In this document: piece after piece, positions 1 to 6,012 of the stretch
How the letters are laid out: each line of letters starts with the position of its first letter
How positions within the stretch are numbered: the first letter of the stretch is position 1
Source: an uncultured Acidobacteriota bacterium
Lineage (GTDB): Bacteria > Acidobacteriota > JAAYUB01
Assembly: GCA_937925645.1 (NCBI GenBank)
Contig: CALAMB010000252.1
Coordinates: 1 to 6,242 of the forward strand
Direction: 5' to 3'
Length of the DNA stretch: 6,242 nucleotides
Notes under the pieces: generated by a model
The model's database searches: none
The model's input: only the letters and a program-made list of their open reading frames with translations
What the model was told of the DNA's origin: nothing
Program-made: the position numbers and the translations under genes

Positions 1-636
1 CGCAACATGAAGGCGGAAGAGATCGAGCAGGCGAAGCGGAACACCGGCCGGACGCCCCATGAGGTGATCGTCGGCTACGACGCTCTGGCCGTGTACGTCC
101 ACCAGAGCAATCCCATCGAGTCGATCAGCATCGAGCAACTGGCCGACATCTTCGGCGAGCGGGGCGCCACCGTCAACTGGTCGCAACTCGGCGTCCGGAT
201 CCCCGGCGCCTCCGGCGACACGATCGTGCGGGTGAGCCGCCAGTCGAGCTCCGGCACCTACGAGTTCTTCCGCGACCACGTCATGGGGAACCTGGACTTC
301 AAGCTGGGCTCCCGCGACATGAACGGCTCGAAGGAAGTCGTCGAGCTCATCGGCGGCACCCCGACCGCCATCGGCTACAGCGGCATGGGCTACGCCACCC
401 CGGCGGTGAAGATGCTCCGCATCGCCGCCAGGACCGGCGACCCGGCCTTTCCGCCCAGCGTCGAGAACACCCTGAACAAGACGTATCCGCTGGCCCGCTC
501 CCTGCAGCTCTACACCCTGGGCGAGCCGCAGGGCGCCGTGAAGGCGTACATCGACTGGATCCTGTCGGACGCCGGCCAGAAAATCATCGAGGAGAGCGGC
601 TACGTGCCGCTGCCGCCCGAACAGCGGAACAAGTAG
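1..636 (+). CDS. pstS: Phosphate ABC transporter substrate-binding protein PstS, 5'-truncated by window edge
   Basis: This is the periplasmic or surface phosphate receptor that delivers phosphate to PstC/PstA. The reading frame is open from the first base (Arg-Asn before the first Met), so the ATG at position 7 is internal. The signal peptide and N-terminal lobe lie outside the window. About 211 residues are visible, roughly the C-terminal two thirds of a usual PstS. Family marks seen: GYDALAVYV near fragment residue 25, the IEQLADIFG segment near 44-52, the phosphate-loop segment SRQSSSGTYEFF (about 79-90), then AIGYSGMGYA and a C-terminal helix ending in GYVPL. The SSSGTYEFF loop is characteristic of phosphate-binding PstS-type PBP-like domains. 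The gene opens the Pst operon, and pstC follows after an 82-base gap containing a stem-loop. Any Pho-box promoter would be upstream of the window. Family assignment is secure; phosphate as ligand is inferred from family and operon. Confidence 0.93.
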   Translation, partial: RNMKAEEIEQAKRNTGRTPHEVIVGYDALAVYVHQSNPIESISIEQLADIFGERGATVNWSQLGVRIPGASGDTIVRVSRQSSSGTYEFFRDHVMGNLDFKLGSRDMNGSKEVVELIGGTPTAIGYSGMGYATPAVKMLRIAARTGDPAFPPSVENTLNKTYPLARSLQLYTLGEPQGAVKAYIDWILSDAGQKIIEESGYVPLPPEQRNK

Positions 637-648
637 GGACGAAACCGC

Positions 649-687
649 TCCGCCGGCGGGCGCCTCCGGCCGCGGCCCGCCGCCGGA
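649..687 (+). promoter_or_regulatory. Intercistronic stem-loop between pstS and pstC
   Basis: Bases 649-661 pair with 675-687 to give 12 base pairs, interrupted only by one C-C mismatch (653/683), around a 13-base loop. The inner eight pairs are nearly all G-C. No T-run follows, so it is not a standard intrinsic terminator. It lies just after the pstS stop codon and before pstC, where a stable 3' hairpin could protect a pstS mRNA segment or attenuate read-through, so that more binding protein than membrane protein is made. Processing of this kind is described for the Bacillus subtilis pst operon; the role here is inference. Confidence 0.6.
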
Positions 688-718
688 ACCCGGCTGCGGA
701 AACAGTCAGGCAACGCGT

Positions 719-1657
719 ATGGCACCCAACTCTTCCAACGGCGCAGTCGCCCCGCCCCGTCAGGCCCGGTCCCGCCGGTCGGTGTGGGGCGAGCGGGCCA
801 TCGAACTCCTGATTTACGCCAGCGGCGTGAGCGCCATCGTTTTCATCCTGGCCATTCTCTTTTTCATCCTCCGCGAGGCCGCGCCGGTGCTGTTCAGCGA
901 CCGGTTCTCGCTGACACAGTTCCTCTTCAGCACGGAGTGGTACCCCACGTCGGCTTCCAACGTGCGCTACGGCACCCTGGCGCTGTCGGCGGGGACGCTG
1001 GCCGTCACCGTGCTGGCCATGGTCCTGGCCGTCCCGTTCGGCCTGGGCGGCGCGGTGTTCCTGTCCCAGTTCTGCGGCCCGCGGCTCCGCGAAAGTCTCA
1101 AGATCATCATCGAGCTGCTGGCGGCCATCCCGAGCGTGGTGTGGGGCTTCATCGGGCTGACGGTGATGAGCCGGCTGATCGTGACGTACACCGGGGCGCC
1201 GGTGGGCGTGAACGTGCTCAACGGCGGGATCATCCTCGCCCTGATGAGCGTGCCCATCATCGTCTCCATCGGCGAGGACGCCCTCAAGGCCGTGCCCGAC
1301 TCCTACATCGAGGCGGCGACGGCCATGGGCGCCACCCGCTGGCAGCTCGTGTTCCGGGTGCTGCTGCCGGCGGCGCGCAACGGGCTGCTGGCCGCCGTGC
1401 TGCTCGGGGTGGGCCGGGCCATCGGCGAAACCATGGCTGTGCTCATGGCCACCGGCCACGCCGTGCAGATCCCCCACGGGATCCTGGACTCGGTCCGGAC
1501 CCTGACGGCCAACATCGCCGCGGAGCTCGGCGAGGCGCCGGCCGGCTCGGAGCACTACCAGGTGCTCTTCCTGACCGGCGTGCTGCTGTTCGCCATCACG
1601 ATGCTCGTCAACCTGGCGGCCGACCTGATCATCCGGGGCGTCCGCGCGAGGAAGTAG
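719..1657 (+). CDS. pstC: Phosphate ABC transporter permease PstC
   Basis: This inner-membrane permease pairs with PstA to form the phosphate channel. It has 312 residues, the normal family size. A basic, proline-rich cytoplasmic N-terminus is followed by a first membrane segment at about 28-51, and further hydrophobic segments at about 86-117, 129-155, 167-185, 221-245 and 282-307, matching the six-helix PstC plan. The EAA coupling loop that docks on the ATPase is at 198-217 (EAATAMG...LLP). The hallmark GRAIGETMAV (232-241) carries the conserved Arg and Glu of the segment where charged residues were reported important in E. coli PstC. The TLTANIAAELGEA segment (261-273) is also typical. The ATG at 719 is chosen because it gives a normal N-terminus; its Shine-Dalgarno is weak (only CAGG nearby). 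pstA starts 6 bases after the stop. Assignment is secure. Confidence 0.96.
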   Translation: MAPNSSNGAVAPPRQARSRRSVWGERAIELLIYASGVSAIVFILAILFFILREAAPVLFSDRFSLTQFLFSTEWYPTSASNVRYGTLALSAGTLAVTVLAMVLAVPFGLGGAVFLSQFCGPRLRESLKIIIELLAAIPSVVWGFIGLTVMSRLIVTYTGAPVGVNVLNGGIILALMSVPIIVSIGEDALKAVPDSYIEAATAMGATRWQLVFRVLLPAARNGLLAAVLLGVGRAIGETMAVLMATGHAVQIPHGILDSVRTLTANIAAELGEAPAGSEHYQVLFLTGVLLFAITMLVNLAADLIIRGVRARK

Positions 1658-1663
1658 GCGACC

Positions 1664-2581
1664 ATGAACCCGGTACCCGTCACCTCCGTTCAGGCCCGCT
1701 TCACCCGGACACCGCTCGTCGTCCGCAAGGAGCGGCAGCAGGCCGCGGTGCGGCTGGTGCTGCTGGCCATGGCCGTGCTGATGGTGCTGCCGCTCGTCGC
1801 CATCGTCGGCCACCTGGTCGTCCAGGCCTGGCCGGCGCTGAGCTGGGAGTTCCTCGTGGACGTCCCCCGGCGCGGCATGACCGAGGGCGGGATCTGGCCC
1901 GCGCTCGTGGGCACCGTCTACCTGGTGTTCATCTCGCTGGCCGTCTCCGCGCCCATCGGCGTGCTGGCCGCCATCTACCTCAACGAGTACGCCCGCGACA
2001 ACTGGTTCACCCGCGCCATCAACCTGGCGGTGATCACGCTGGCCGGCGTCCCCAGCATCGTCCACGCCCTGTTCGGTTTGGGTGCGTTCGTCTACGCGGC
2101 CCGGTTCGGCTACTCGATCCTGGCGGCGTCGCTCACTCTGGCCATCATGACCCTGCCGGTGATCATCGCCAGCACCCGCGAGGCGCTGGCCGCGGTGCCC
2201 GTCGCGTTCCGCGAGGCATGCTGGAACGTGGGCGCCACCCGCTGGCAGACCATCCGGGCCATCGTCCTGCCCAATTCCATCAGCGGCATCCTCACCGGCG
2301 TGATCCTGCAGGTGAGCCGCGCCGCCGGCGAGACAGCGCCGATCCTGTTCACCGGCGCGGTCTTCTTCAAAGCGGTGCAGCGCGGCGACCTGTTTCCCTA
2401 CCGCCTCACCGACCAGTGCATGGCGCTGTCGATGCACCTGTACACGGTTTCCACCCAGGTGCCCAACGTCCGCGAGGCCATCCCCTGGGCCACCGCCGTG
2501 GTGCTCCTCGGGGCGGTGCTCGCCGTCAACGCCGCGGCCATCGCCCTGCGGGTGTGGCTCCGGAACCGAAAACGGTGGTGA
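1664..2581 (+). CDS. pstA: Phosphate ABC transporter permease PstA
   Basis: This is the second inner-membrane permease of the phosphate importer and partner of PstC. It has 305 residues. A short charged N-terminus precedes a membrane segment at about 29-53; others lie at about 84-106, 119-146, 151-170, 207-232 and 276-298. Family marks are GGIWPALVGTVYL (75-87), the EAA loop at 184-203 (REACWNVGATRWQ...LP), and RAAGETAPILFTGA (219-232), which is diagnostic of PstA. The third position of the EAA loop is Cys rather than Ala, and the GATRWQ part is identical to that of PstC. A clear Shine-Dalgarno, GAGGAAG (1648-1654), lies inside the end of pstC, 9 bases before the ATG, indicating translational coupling. 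The stop codon is 5 bases from the next ATG. Assignment is secure. Confidence 0.96.
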   Translation: MNPVPVTSVQARFTRTPLVVRKERQQAAVRLVLLAMAVLMVLPLVAIVGHLVVQAWPALSWEFLVDVPRRGMTEGGIWPALVGTVYLVFISLAVSAPIGVLAAIYLNEYARDNWFTRAINLAVITLAGVPSIVHALFGLGAFVYAARFGYSILAASLTLAIMTLPVIIASTREALAAVPVAFREACWNVGATRWQTIRAIVLPNSISGILTGVILQVSRAAGETAPILFTGAVFFKAVQRGDLFPYRLTDQCMALSMHLYTVSTQVPNVREAIPWATAVVLLGAVLAVNAAAIALRVWLRNRKRW

Positions 2582-2586
2582 CGGCC

Positions 2587-3351
2587 ATGAACGCAGCCAC
2601 GCCCAAGATCGCGGTCAAGGATTTGAGCCTCGCCTACAGCGGCACCGAGGTGATCCACGGCATCACCTTCGACGTCCGCCCCAACGAGATTTTAGGCATC
2701 ATCGGCCCGGCCCGCTCCGGCAAGACCTCGCTGCTGCGCTGCCTGAACCGCACCATCGACTTCATCGCCGGCGCCCGCGTCGCCGGCGAGATCCGGATCG
2801 ACGGCGCGGACATCCGCGCCGTCCGGGACGTCCACGCGCTGCGGCGGACGATCGGCATGGTGGCGCCGCTGCCGGTGGGCCTGCCGCTGTCCATCTACGA
2901 CAACGTCGCCTTCGCGCCCCGCTGCGCCGGGTTGACCCGCCGCGCCGACCTTGACCCGCTGGTGGAGCGCTGCCTCCGCCAGGCGGCGCTCTGGGACGAG
3001 GTCAAGGACCGGCTGGGCAGCCTCGGCACTGCGCTCTCGGGCGGGCAACAGCAGCGCCTCACCATCGCCCGGGCGCTGTCGCACCAGCCGGAGATCCTGT
3101 GCCTCGACGAGTTCTCCATCGCCATCGACCCGGTCACCACGATGCGCATCGAGGACGTGCTCCGAGAGCTGCGCCGCGAGATCACCATCATCCTCGTCAC
3201 CAACCTGACCCACCAGGCCCGGCGGCTCACCGACCGGACCATGTTCCTGTGGAACGGCCGGATCATCGAGCTCGACCGCTCGGACGTCATCTTCTCGGAC
3301 CAGCCGAGCCGGCAGGAGACCCTGGAGTACGTCAATGGCATATTCGGTTGA
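2587..3351 (+). CDS. pstB: Phosphate ABC transporter ATPase PstB, first copy (variant Q-loop and switch residue)
   Basis: This is a cytoplasmic ATPase subunit of the phosphate importer, 254 residues. Motifs in order: aromatic A-loop Tyr17, Walker A GPARSGKT (40-47), Q-loop region GMVAPLPVGLPLS (90-102), intact signature LSGGQQQR (150-157), Walker B ILCLDE (170-175), D-loop IAID (178-181), switch region VTNLTHQARR (204-213). Two key residues differ from ordinary PstB. The Q-loop Gln is Pro94 (codon CCG at 2866-2868) and the switch His is Asn206 (AAC at 3202-3204). The Pro usually found after the catalytic Glu is Phe176. The Walker B Glu is kept, and the frame is intact, so this is not a pseudogene. 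The variant motifs suggest a half that binds ATP but hydrolyses poorly at its own Walker site while giving its signature to the partner encoded next. The ATG at 2587 is preferred; GTG codons at 2575 and 2578 overlapping the pstA stop are possible alternatives. Confidence 0.93.
   Translation: MNAATPKIAVKDLSLAYSGTEVIHGITFDVRPNEILGIIGPARSGKTSLLRCLNRTIDFIAGARVAGEIRIDGADIRAVRDVHALRRTIGMVAPLPVGLPLSIYDNVAFAPRCAGLTRRADLDPLVERCLRQAALWDEVKDRLGSLGTALSGGQQQRLTIARALSHQPEILCLDEFSIAIDPVTTMRIEDVLRELRREITIILVTNLTHQARRLTDRTMFLWNGRIIELDRSDVIFSDQPSRQETLEYVNGIFG
3324..3327 (+). promoter_or_regulatory. Ribosome binding site of second pstB, inside the first
   Basis: GGAG lies 7 bases before the ATG at 3335 and within the last codons of the upstream pstB. 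It fixes the start of the second copy and gives a 17-base gene overlap (3335-3351). This arrangement favours coupled translation and near-equal amounts of the two ATPases. Confidence 0.6.
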
Positions 3352-4165
3352 TCCGCCGCCGGCCGACACCGCCGCCGCGCCCGCCATCCCCGAGACGGAC
3401 GCCGGCGAGGGCATCTGGACCCACAAGCTGAACCTCTGGTACGGCGCCTTCCAGGCCCTGCGGGACGTGTCCGTCCACTTCCGTCGCGGCCTGATCACCG
3501 GGCTCATCGGCCCCAGCGGCTGCGGCAAGACCACTCTGCTGCGGTGTTTCAACCGGATCAACGAGCGATACCCCGGCGTGCGGACCGCCGGCGAGATCCG
3601 CATCCTGGGCAAGAACATCTACGACCCGGACGTCTCGCTGGTGGAGCTGCGCAAGGCGGTGGGCATGGTGTTCCAGCGACCCAATCCCCTGCCCTTGTCC
3701 GTGTACGAAAACGTCGTCTTCGGCCTGCGGACCCACACGCCCCGAAGCGAGCTCACGCGCCGCCTCCTGGACGATGAGGTGGAGCGGGCGCTCACCGAGG
3801 TGGGCCTCTGGCACCACCTCAAGGACCGCCTGGGCGCCAGGGCCACCTCCCTCCAGCTGGAGCAGCAGCAGAAGCTGTGCATCGCCCGGCTGCTGCCCCT
3901 CAAGCCCGATATCATCCTGATGGACGAGCCGTGCTCGGCGCTGGACGTGGAGGGGACCCGGGCCATCGAGGAGCTGATGTTCCAGCTCCGCGGCCGCTAC
4001 ACCATCGTCATCGTCACCCACAACATGGCCCAGGCGCGGCGCACCAGCGACGAGTGCCTGTTCATGCTGCTGGGCGAGATGGTGGAGCACGCCCGCACCG
4101 CCGACCTCTTCTTGAACCCCCGCGACTCCCGGACCGCCGAGTACATCGAGGGCCGCTACGGCTAG
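3335..4165 (+). CDS. pstB: Phosphate ABC transporter ATPase PstB, second copy (degenerate signature motif)
   Basis: This is the second cytoplasmic ATPase subunit, 276 residues, with a Pro/Ala/acidic N-terminal extension of about 26 residues before the ABC domain. Motifs: A-loop Tyr36, Walker A GPSGCGKTT (59-67), Q-loop FQRPNPLP with Gln114, Walker B IILMDEP (193-199) with Glu198, D-loop SALD (201-204), switch His229 in VTHNMAQARR. All are canonical for PstB. The signature is not: where PstB has LSGGQQQR, this protein has LQLEQQQK (173-180; codons 3851-3874). The Ser and both Gly that contact the partner's ATP gamma-phosphate are gone, while the flanking QQQ and LCIAR are kept, so the alignment is unambiguous. 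It therefore probably cannot form a normal homodimer with two working sites and depends on the signature of the first copy. It is the last gene of the pst unit; no phoU follows. Confidence 0.94.
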   Translation: MAYSVDPPPADTAAAPAIPETDAGEGIWTHKLNLWYGAFQALRDVSVHFRRGLITGLIGPSGCGKTTLLRCFNRINERYPGVRTAGEIRILGKNIYDPDVSLVELRKAVGMVFQRPNPLPLSVYENVVFGLRTHTPRSELTRRLLDDEVERALTEVGLWHHLKDRLGARATSLQLEQQQKLCIARLLPLKPDIILMDEPCSALDVEGTRAIEELMFQLRGRYTIVIVTHNMAQARRTSDECLFMLLGEMVEHARTADLFLNPRDSRTAEYIEGRYG

Positions 4166-4224
4166 CGCGCCGGCCCGATACTGCCCGCCTGTGAATCTGT
4201 GCCCCTGCCGGATCCCTCAAAGAC

Positions 4225-4230
4225 TATAAT
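4225..4230 (+). promoter_or_regulatory. Putative -10 box of the TPR gene promoter
   Basis: This is a perfect TATAAT hexamer in GC-rich DNA, 28 bases before the ATG at 4259. It would start transcription near 4237 and leave a leader of about 20 bases. No good -35 hexamer is seen at the 16-18 base spacing (around 4201-4208 the sequence is GC-rich). It suggests that the downstream gene is transcribed separately from pst. Confidence 0.5.
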
Positions 4231-4248
4231 ACGGATAATGGGATCGTC

Positions 4249-4254
4249 GGGAGG
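4249..4254 (+). promoter_or_regulatory. Shine-Dalgarno deciding the start of the TPR gene
   Basis: GGGAGG lies 4 bases before the ATG at 4259. It favours this start over the in-frame ATG at 4238 and the GTG at 4199, both of which would lie upstream of, or at, the predicted transcription start and would bury the signal peptide behind extra residues. The spacing is slightly short. Confidence 0.55.
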
Positions 4255-4258
4255 CGCC

Positions 4259-5251
4259 ATGGTTCAGCACTACGCACACACACTCTGCGGACTGATTCTC
4301 GCCGTCACCCTGACGGCGGCCGGCTACGCCCAAACCGGCAAGCCGCCCCGCCCGCCGGTGCAGCCCAGCACTATCGAGGGCACCGTCAAGCTGGTCAACA
4401 ACGCGGAGATGATCAACCGGGCCGAGGTGGAGCTGTACCGGGAAGACGAGCTGCTGGGCATGCGCATCGCCGACGCCCACGGCAATTTCCGGTTCGAGAA
4501 GATGTACCCGGGGCGGTACCGGATCGTGGTGCGGCTGGCCGGCTTCCGGCAGGGGGAAGAGGCCATGGAGCTCATCGGCCAGGGCGGCGTCACCCGCCGC
4601 GTGATGATCCAGCTCGAACCCGAACGGAATTTTTCGGTGATTCCGCAGACGCCCACCGTCTCCGTCACCCAGCTGGCCATTCCGGAGAAGGCGGACAAGG
4701 AGTACCGCAAGGGGAAAAACGCCCTGCGCGAGCAGAAGTACGCCGACGCCATCAAGCGCTTCGTCAAGGCCATCCGGATCCACCCCGCCTTCCCGCAGGC
4801 GTTCAACGACCTGGGGCTGTGCTACCGCGCCACCGGCGAGTTGTCGAAGGCCGAGGACATGTTTCTCGACTGCCTGAACGTGGATCCGTCCAACCTGTAC
4901 GGCCGGCTGAACCTGGCCGACCTGTACGCCGCCACCGCCCGACAGGACCTGGCACTCAAGCTCCTGGAGGAGACCATTCTCATTCATCCGGGCCAGGGGG
5001 AACCCCACATGGCGCTGGGCATATTTTACTTCGACACCGGCAACCTGCCGGCGGCGGAGGCGTCCTGCCGCCGGGCGGCGGGACTGCCCGGCACGAGCGC
5101 CGACGTGCACCTGCTGCTGGCCAAAATCTACCACCAGCAGGGGCGCTTCGACCTCATCGTCCCCGAGCTCGAGGCCTACCTGCTCAAGGAACCCAACGGC
5201 GCCTACGCCGAACAGGTCCGCCAAAACCTGGCCAAGATCAAAAGCCGGTAA
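4259..5251 (+). CDS. Exported protein with carboxypeptidase-regulatory-like domain and TPR repeats
   Basis: This is a 330-residue protein of unknown specific function. Residues 1-24 form a signal peptide (hydrophobic core 9-22, likely cleavage after Ala24 in AGYA-Q). A Pro-rich linker (28-36) leads to a beta-sandwich of the CarboxypepD_reg/Cna-B-like type at about 38-120, recognised by the pattern IEGTV, AEVELY, DAHGNFRFE, PGRYRIVVRLAGF. A linker then joins about five TPR units of 34 residues starting near 145, 179, 213, 247 and 281, with the usual Gly/Ala/Pro spacing (for example YADAIKRFVKAIRIHP). The family style suggests a periplasmic or outer-membrane-associated scaffold that binds other proteins; such fusions are frequent in Acidobacteriota. 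It has its own TATAAT box and Shine-Dalgarno, so it need not be part of the pst operon. A role in phosphate metabolism is not supported beyond adjacency. Confidence 0.85.
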   Translation: MVQHYAHTLCGLILAVTLTAAGYAQTGKPPRPPVQPSTIEGTVKLVNNAEMINRAEVELYREDELLGMRIADAHGNFRFEKMYPGRYRIVVRLAGFRQGEEAMELIGQGGVTRRVMIQLEPERNFSVIPQTPTVSVTQLAIPEKADKEYRKGKNALREQKYADAIKRFVKAIRIHPAFPQAFNDLGLCYRATGELSKAEDMFLDCLNVDPSNLYGRLNLADLYAATARQDLALKLLEETILIHPGQGEPHMALGIFYFDTGNLPAAEASCRRAAGLPGTSADVHLLLAKIYHQQGRFDLIVPELEAYLLKEPNGAYAEQVRQNLAKIKSR

Positions 5252-5258
5252 ACCGCGC

Positions 5259-5264
5259 TATAAT
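5259..5264 (+). promoter_or_regulatory. Putative -10 box upstream of the small exported-protein gene
   Basis: A perfect TATAAT starts 8 bases after the TPR gene stop, 33 bases before the ATG at 5298. There is no convincing -35 hexamer; the corresponding position falls in the 3' end of the TPR gene. No terminator is visible between the two genes, so read-through transcription is also possible. Confidence 0.45.
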
Positions 5265-5297
5265 GAGTCATCCCCATAAACCTCCGAGGAGATCCGC

Positions 5298-5816
5298 ATG
5301 TTGAACATCGTGTCCCGATTGCTGGTCGGCCTGCTGCTGGTCGTCGGTGCGCTGTCCGCCTTTGTTCCCGGTCAAGCCTCGAAACGCTGGTTCGATATTT
5401 ACGGCCATATGGACATGTCCGTGCACCCGCCTCACAACGAGTTGGACATGAACATCCGCGGTTTCGTCACCGATGAAGGCCTGGACTGGATGGGCGATTA
5501 CTATCTCCGCTACAGCCTGGAAGCGGAAGTCTATCTGGAGCCCACGGGGTTCAACCGCGTCTTCGTGTTCGCCAAACCGTTCCTGGCCATGGGCGAGAAC
5601 CGTCCCCAGCAGGAGTACACCGCGTCGGCGGCCGTCCGGGCCTTGCGGCTCCAGTGGGGTGCCGGCGTGCACCTCACCGATTACCTGGACCTGTTCCTGC
5701 AGACACACAAGTGGTACATCTTCGGTGACGGCAAGGACGCCTGGACCGCCGAGGGACCAGGCGGGCAGTGGACAGCCGTGACTCTGCGCTGCCGCTTCGA
5801 CACCCGGAGACATTGA
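5298..5816 (+). CDS. Hypothetical exported protein, probably beta-rich
   Basis: I do not recognise this 172-residue protein. Residues 1-27 form a clear signal peptide (Arg7, hydrophobic core 8-23, likely cleavage after Ala27 in GQA-S). The mature part is rich in aromatic residues, with alternating hydrophobic/polar stretches that suggest beta strands: WFDIYGHMDM (31-40), YYLRYSLEAEVYLEP (68-82), RVFVFAKPFLAM (87-98), ALRLQWGAGVHL (115-126), LDLFLQTHKWYIFGDG (130-145) and WTAVTLRCRFD (158-168). This could be a periplasmic beta-sandwich or a small outer-membrane barrel, but the C-terminus (RRH) lacks the terminal aromatic residue usual for barrels. It has one Cys (165) and no lipobox. The start is well supported by AGGAG (5287-5291), 6 bases before the ATG. 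Codon use and GC bias are like the neighbours, which supports a real gene. Confidence 0.75.
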   Translation: MLNIVSRLLVGLLLVVGALSAFVPGQASKRWFDIYGHMDMSVHPPHNELDMNIRGFVTDEGLDWMGDYYLRYSLEAEVYLEPTGFNRVFVFAKPFLAMGENRPQQEYTASAAVRALRLQWGAGVHLTDYLDLFLQTHKWYIFGDGKDAWTAEGPGGQWTAVTLRCRFDTRRH

Positions 5817-5831
5817 CAGCGGCCCGGACGG

Positions 5832-5849
5832 CTGCAATCAACTGCAATC
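5832..5849 (+). repeat. Short direct repeat CTGCAATC, period 10
   Basis: CTGCAATC occurs at 5832-5839 and again at 5842-5849, separated by AA, so the copies are one helical turn apart. It lies just after the stop at 5816, in the 235-base gap before the next gene. It could be a paired protein-binding site or chance. It is about 160 bases upstream of the next predicted -10 box. Confidence 0.35.
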
Positions 5850-6012
5850 CCGGTTGCGCAGGCCCTTCCGCACAAACCGGCATCCCGACAAACCGCGCAG
5901 ACCGCCCCACCCCGGATTCAAGACCGGCCCCGCGGGGTTCGATGGGGCTTGCGTCTCGAACCCGGACCATCGATTCCGAACGCCTTTCGGCCGGGTCATT
6001 ATTCACTTTTAG

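Noticed and set aside
584..2437. Long open frame on the - strand (617 codons) opposite pstC and pstA
   Set aside because: Its product is a His/Asp/Gly/Arg-rich low-complexity string with no domain, exactly antisense to two clear permease genes; a codon-bias shadow in GC-rich DNA.
784..2586. Upstream extension of the first pstB frame through pstC and pstA, suggesting a giant fusion
   Set aside because: The extension is Arg/Pro/Gly/His-rich out-of-frame noise; the ABC domain begins only after the ATG at 2587, which follows the pstA stop by 5 bases.
2587..3351. First pstB as a decaying pseudogene
   Set aside because: The frame is uninterrupted, Walker A, signature and Walker B Glu are kept, and it is translationally linked to both neighbours; the changes look selective rather than random.
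4189..4201. Possible Pho box from the CTGTG...CTGTG repeat
   Set aside because: The copies are 8 bases apart rather than the 11 of a Pho box and lack the CAT part of the consensus.
4170..4211. Possible terminator after the second pstB (CCGGC...GCCGG)
   Set aside because: Only a 5-base stem with a loop over 30 bases and no T-run.
4199..4258. Longer start of the TPR protein at GTG 4199 or ATG 4238
   Set aside because: GTG 4199 lies upstream of the TATAAT box and ATG 4238 has no Shine-Dalgarno; the ATG at 4259 has GGGAGG and begins directly with a signal peptide.
5928..5937. CCCCGCGGGG palindrome as operator or hairpin
   Set aside because: A perfect 10-base palindrome, but with no loop and pure GC; readily expected by chance in DNA of this composition.
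5905..5985. Possible tRNA on either strand, from several TTCGA/TTCAA-like pieces
   Set aside because: No T-arm with pairing flanks, no acceptor stem and no anticodon arm could be assembled.
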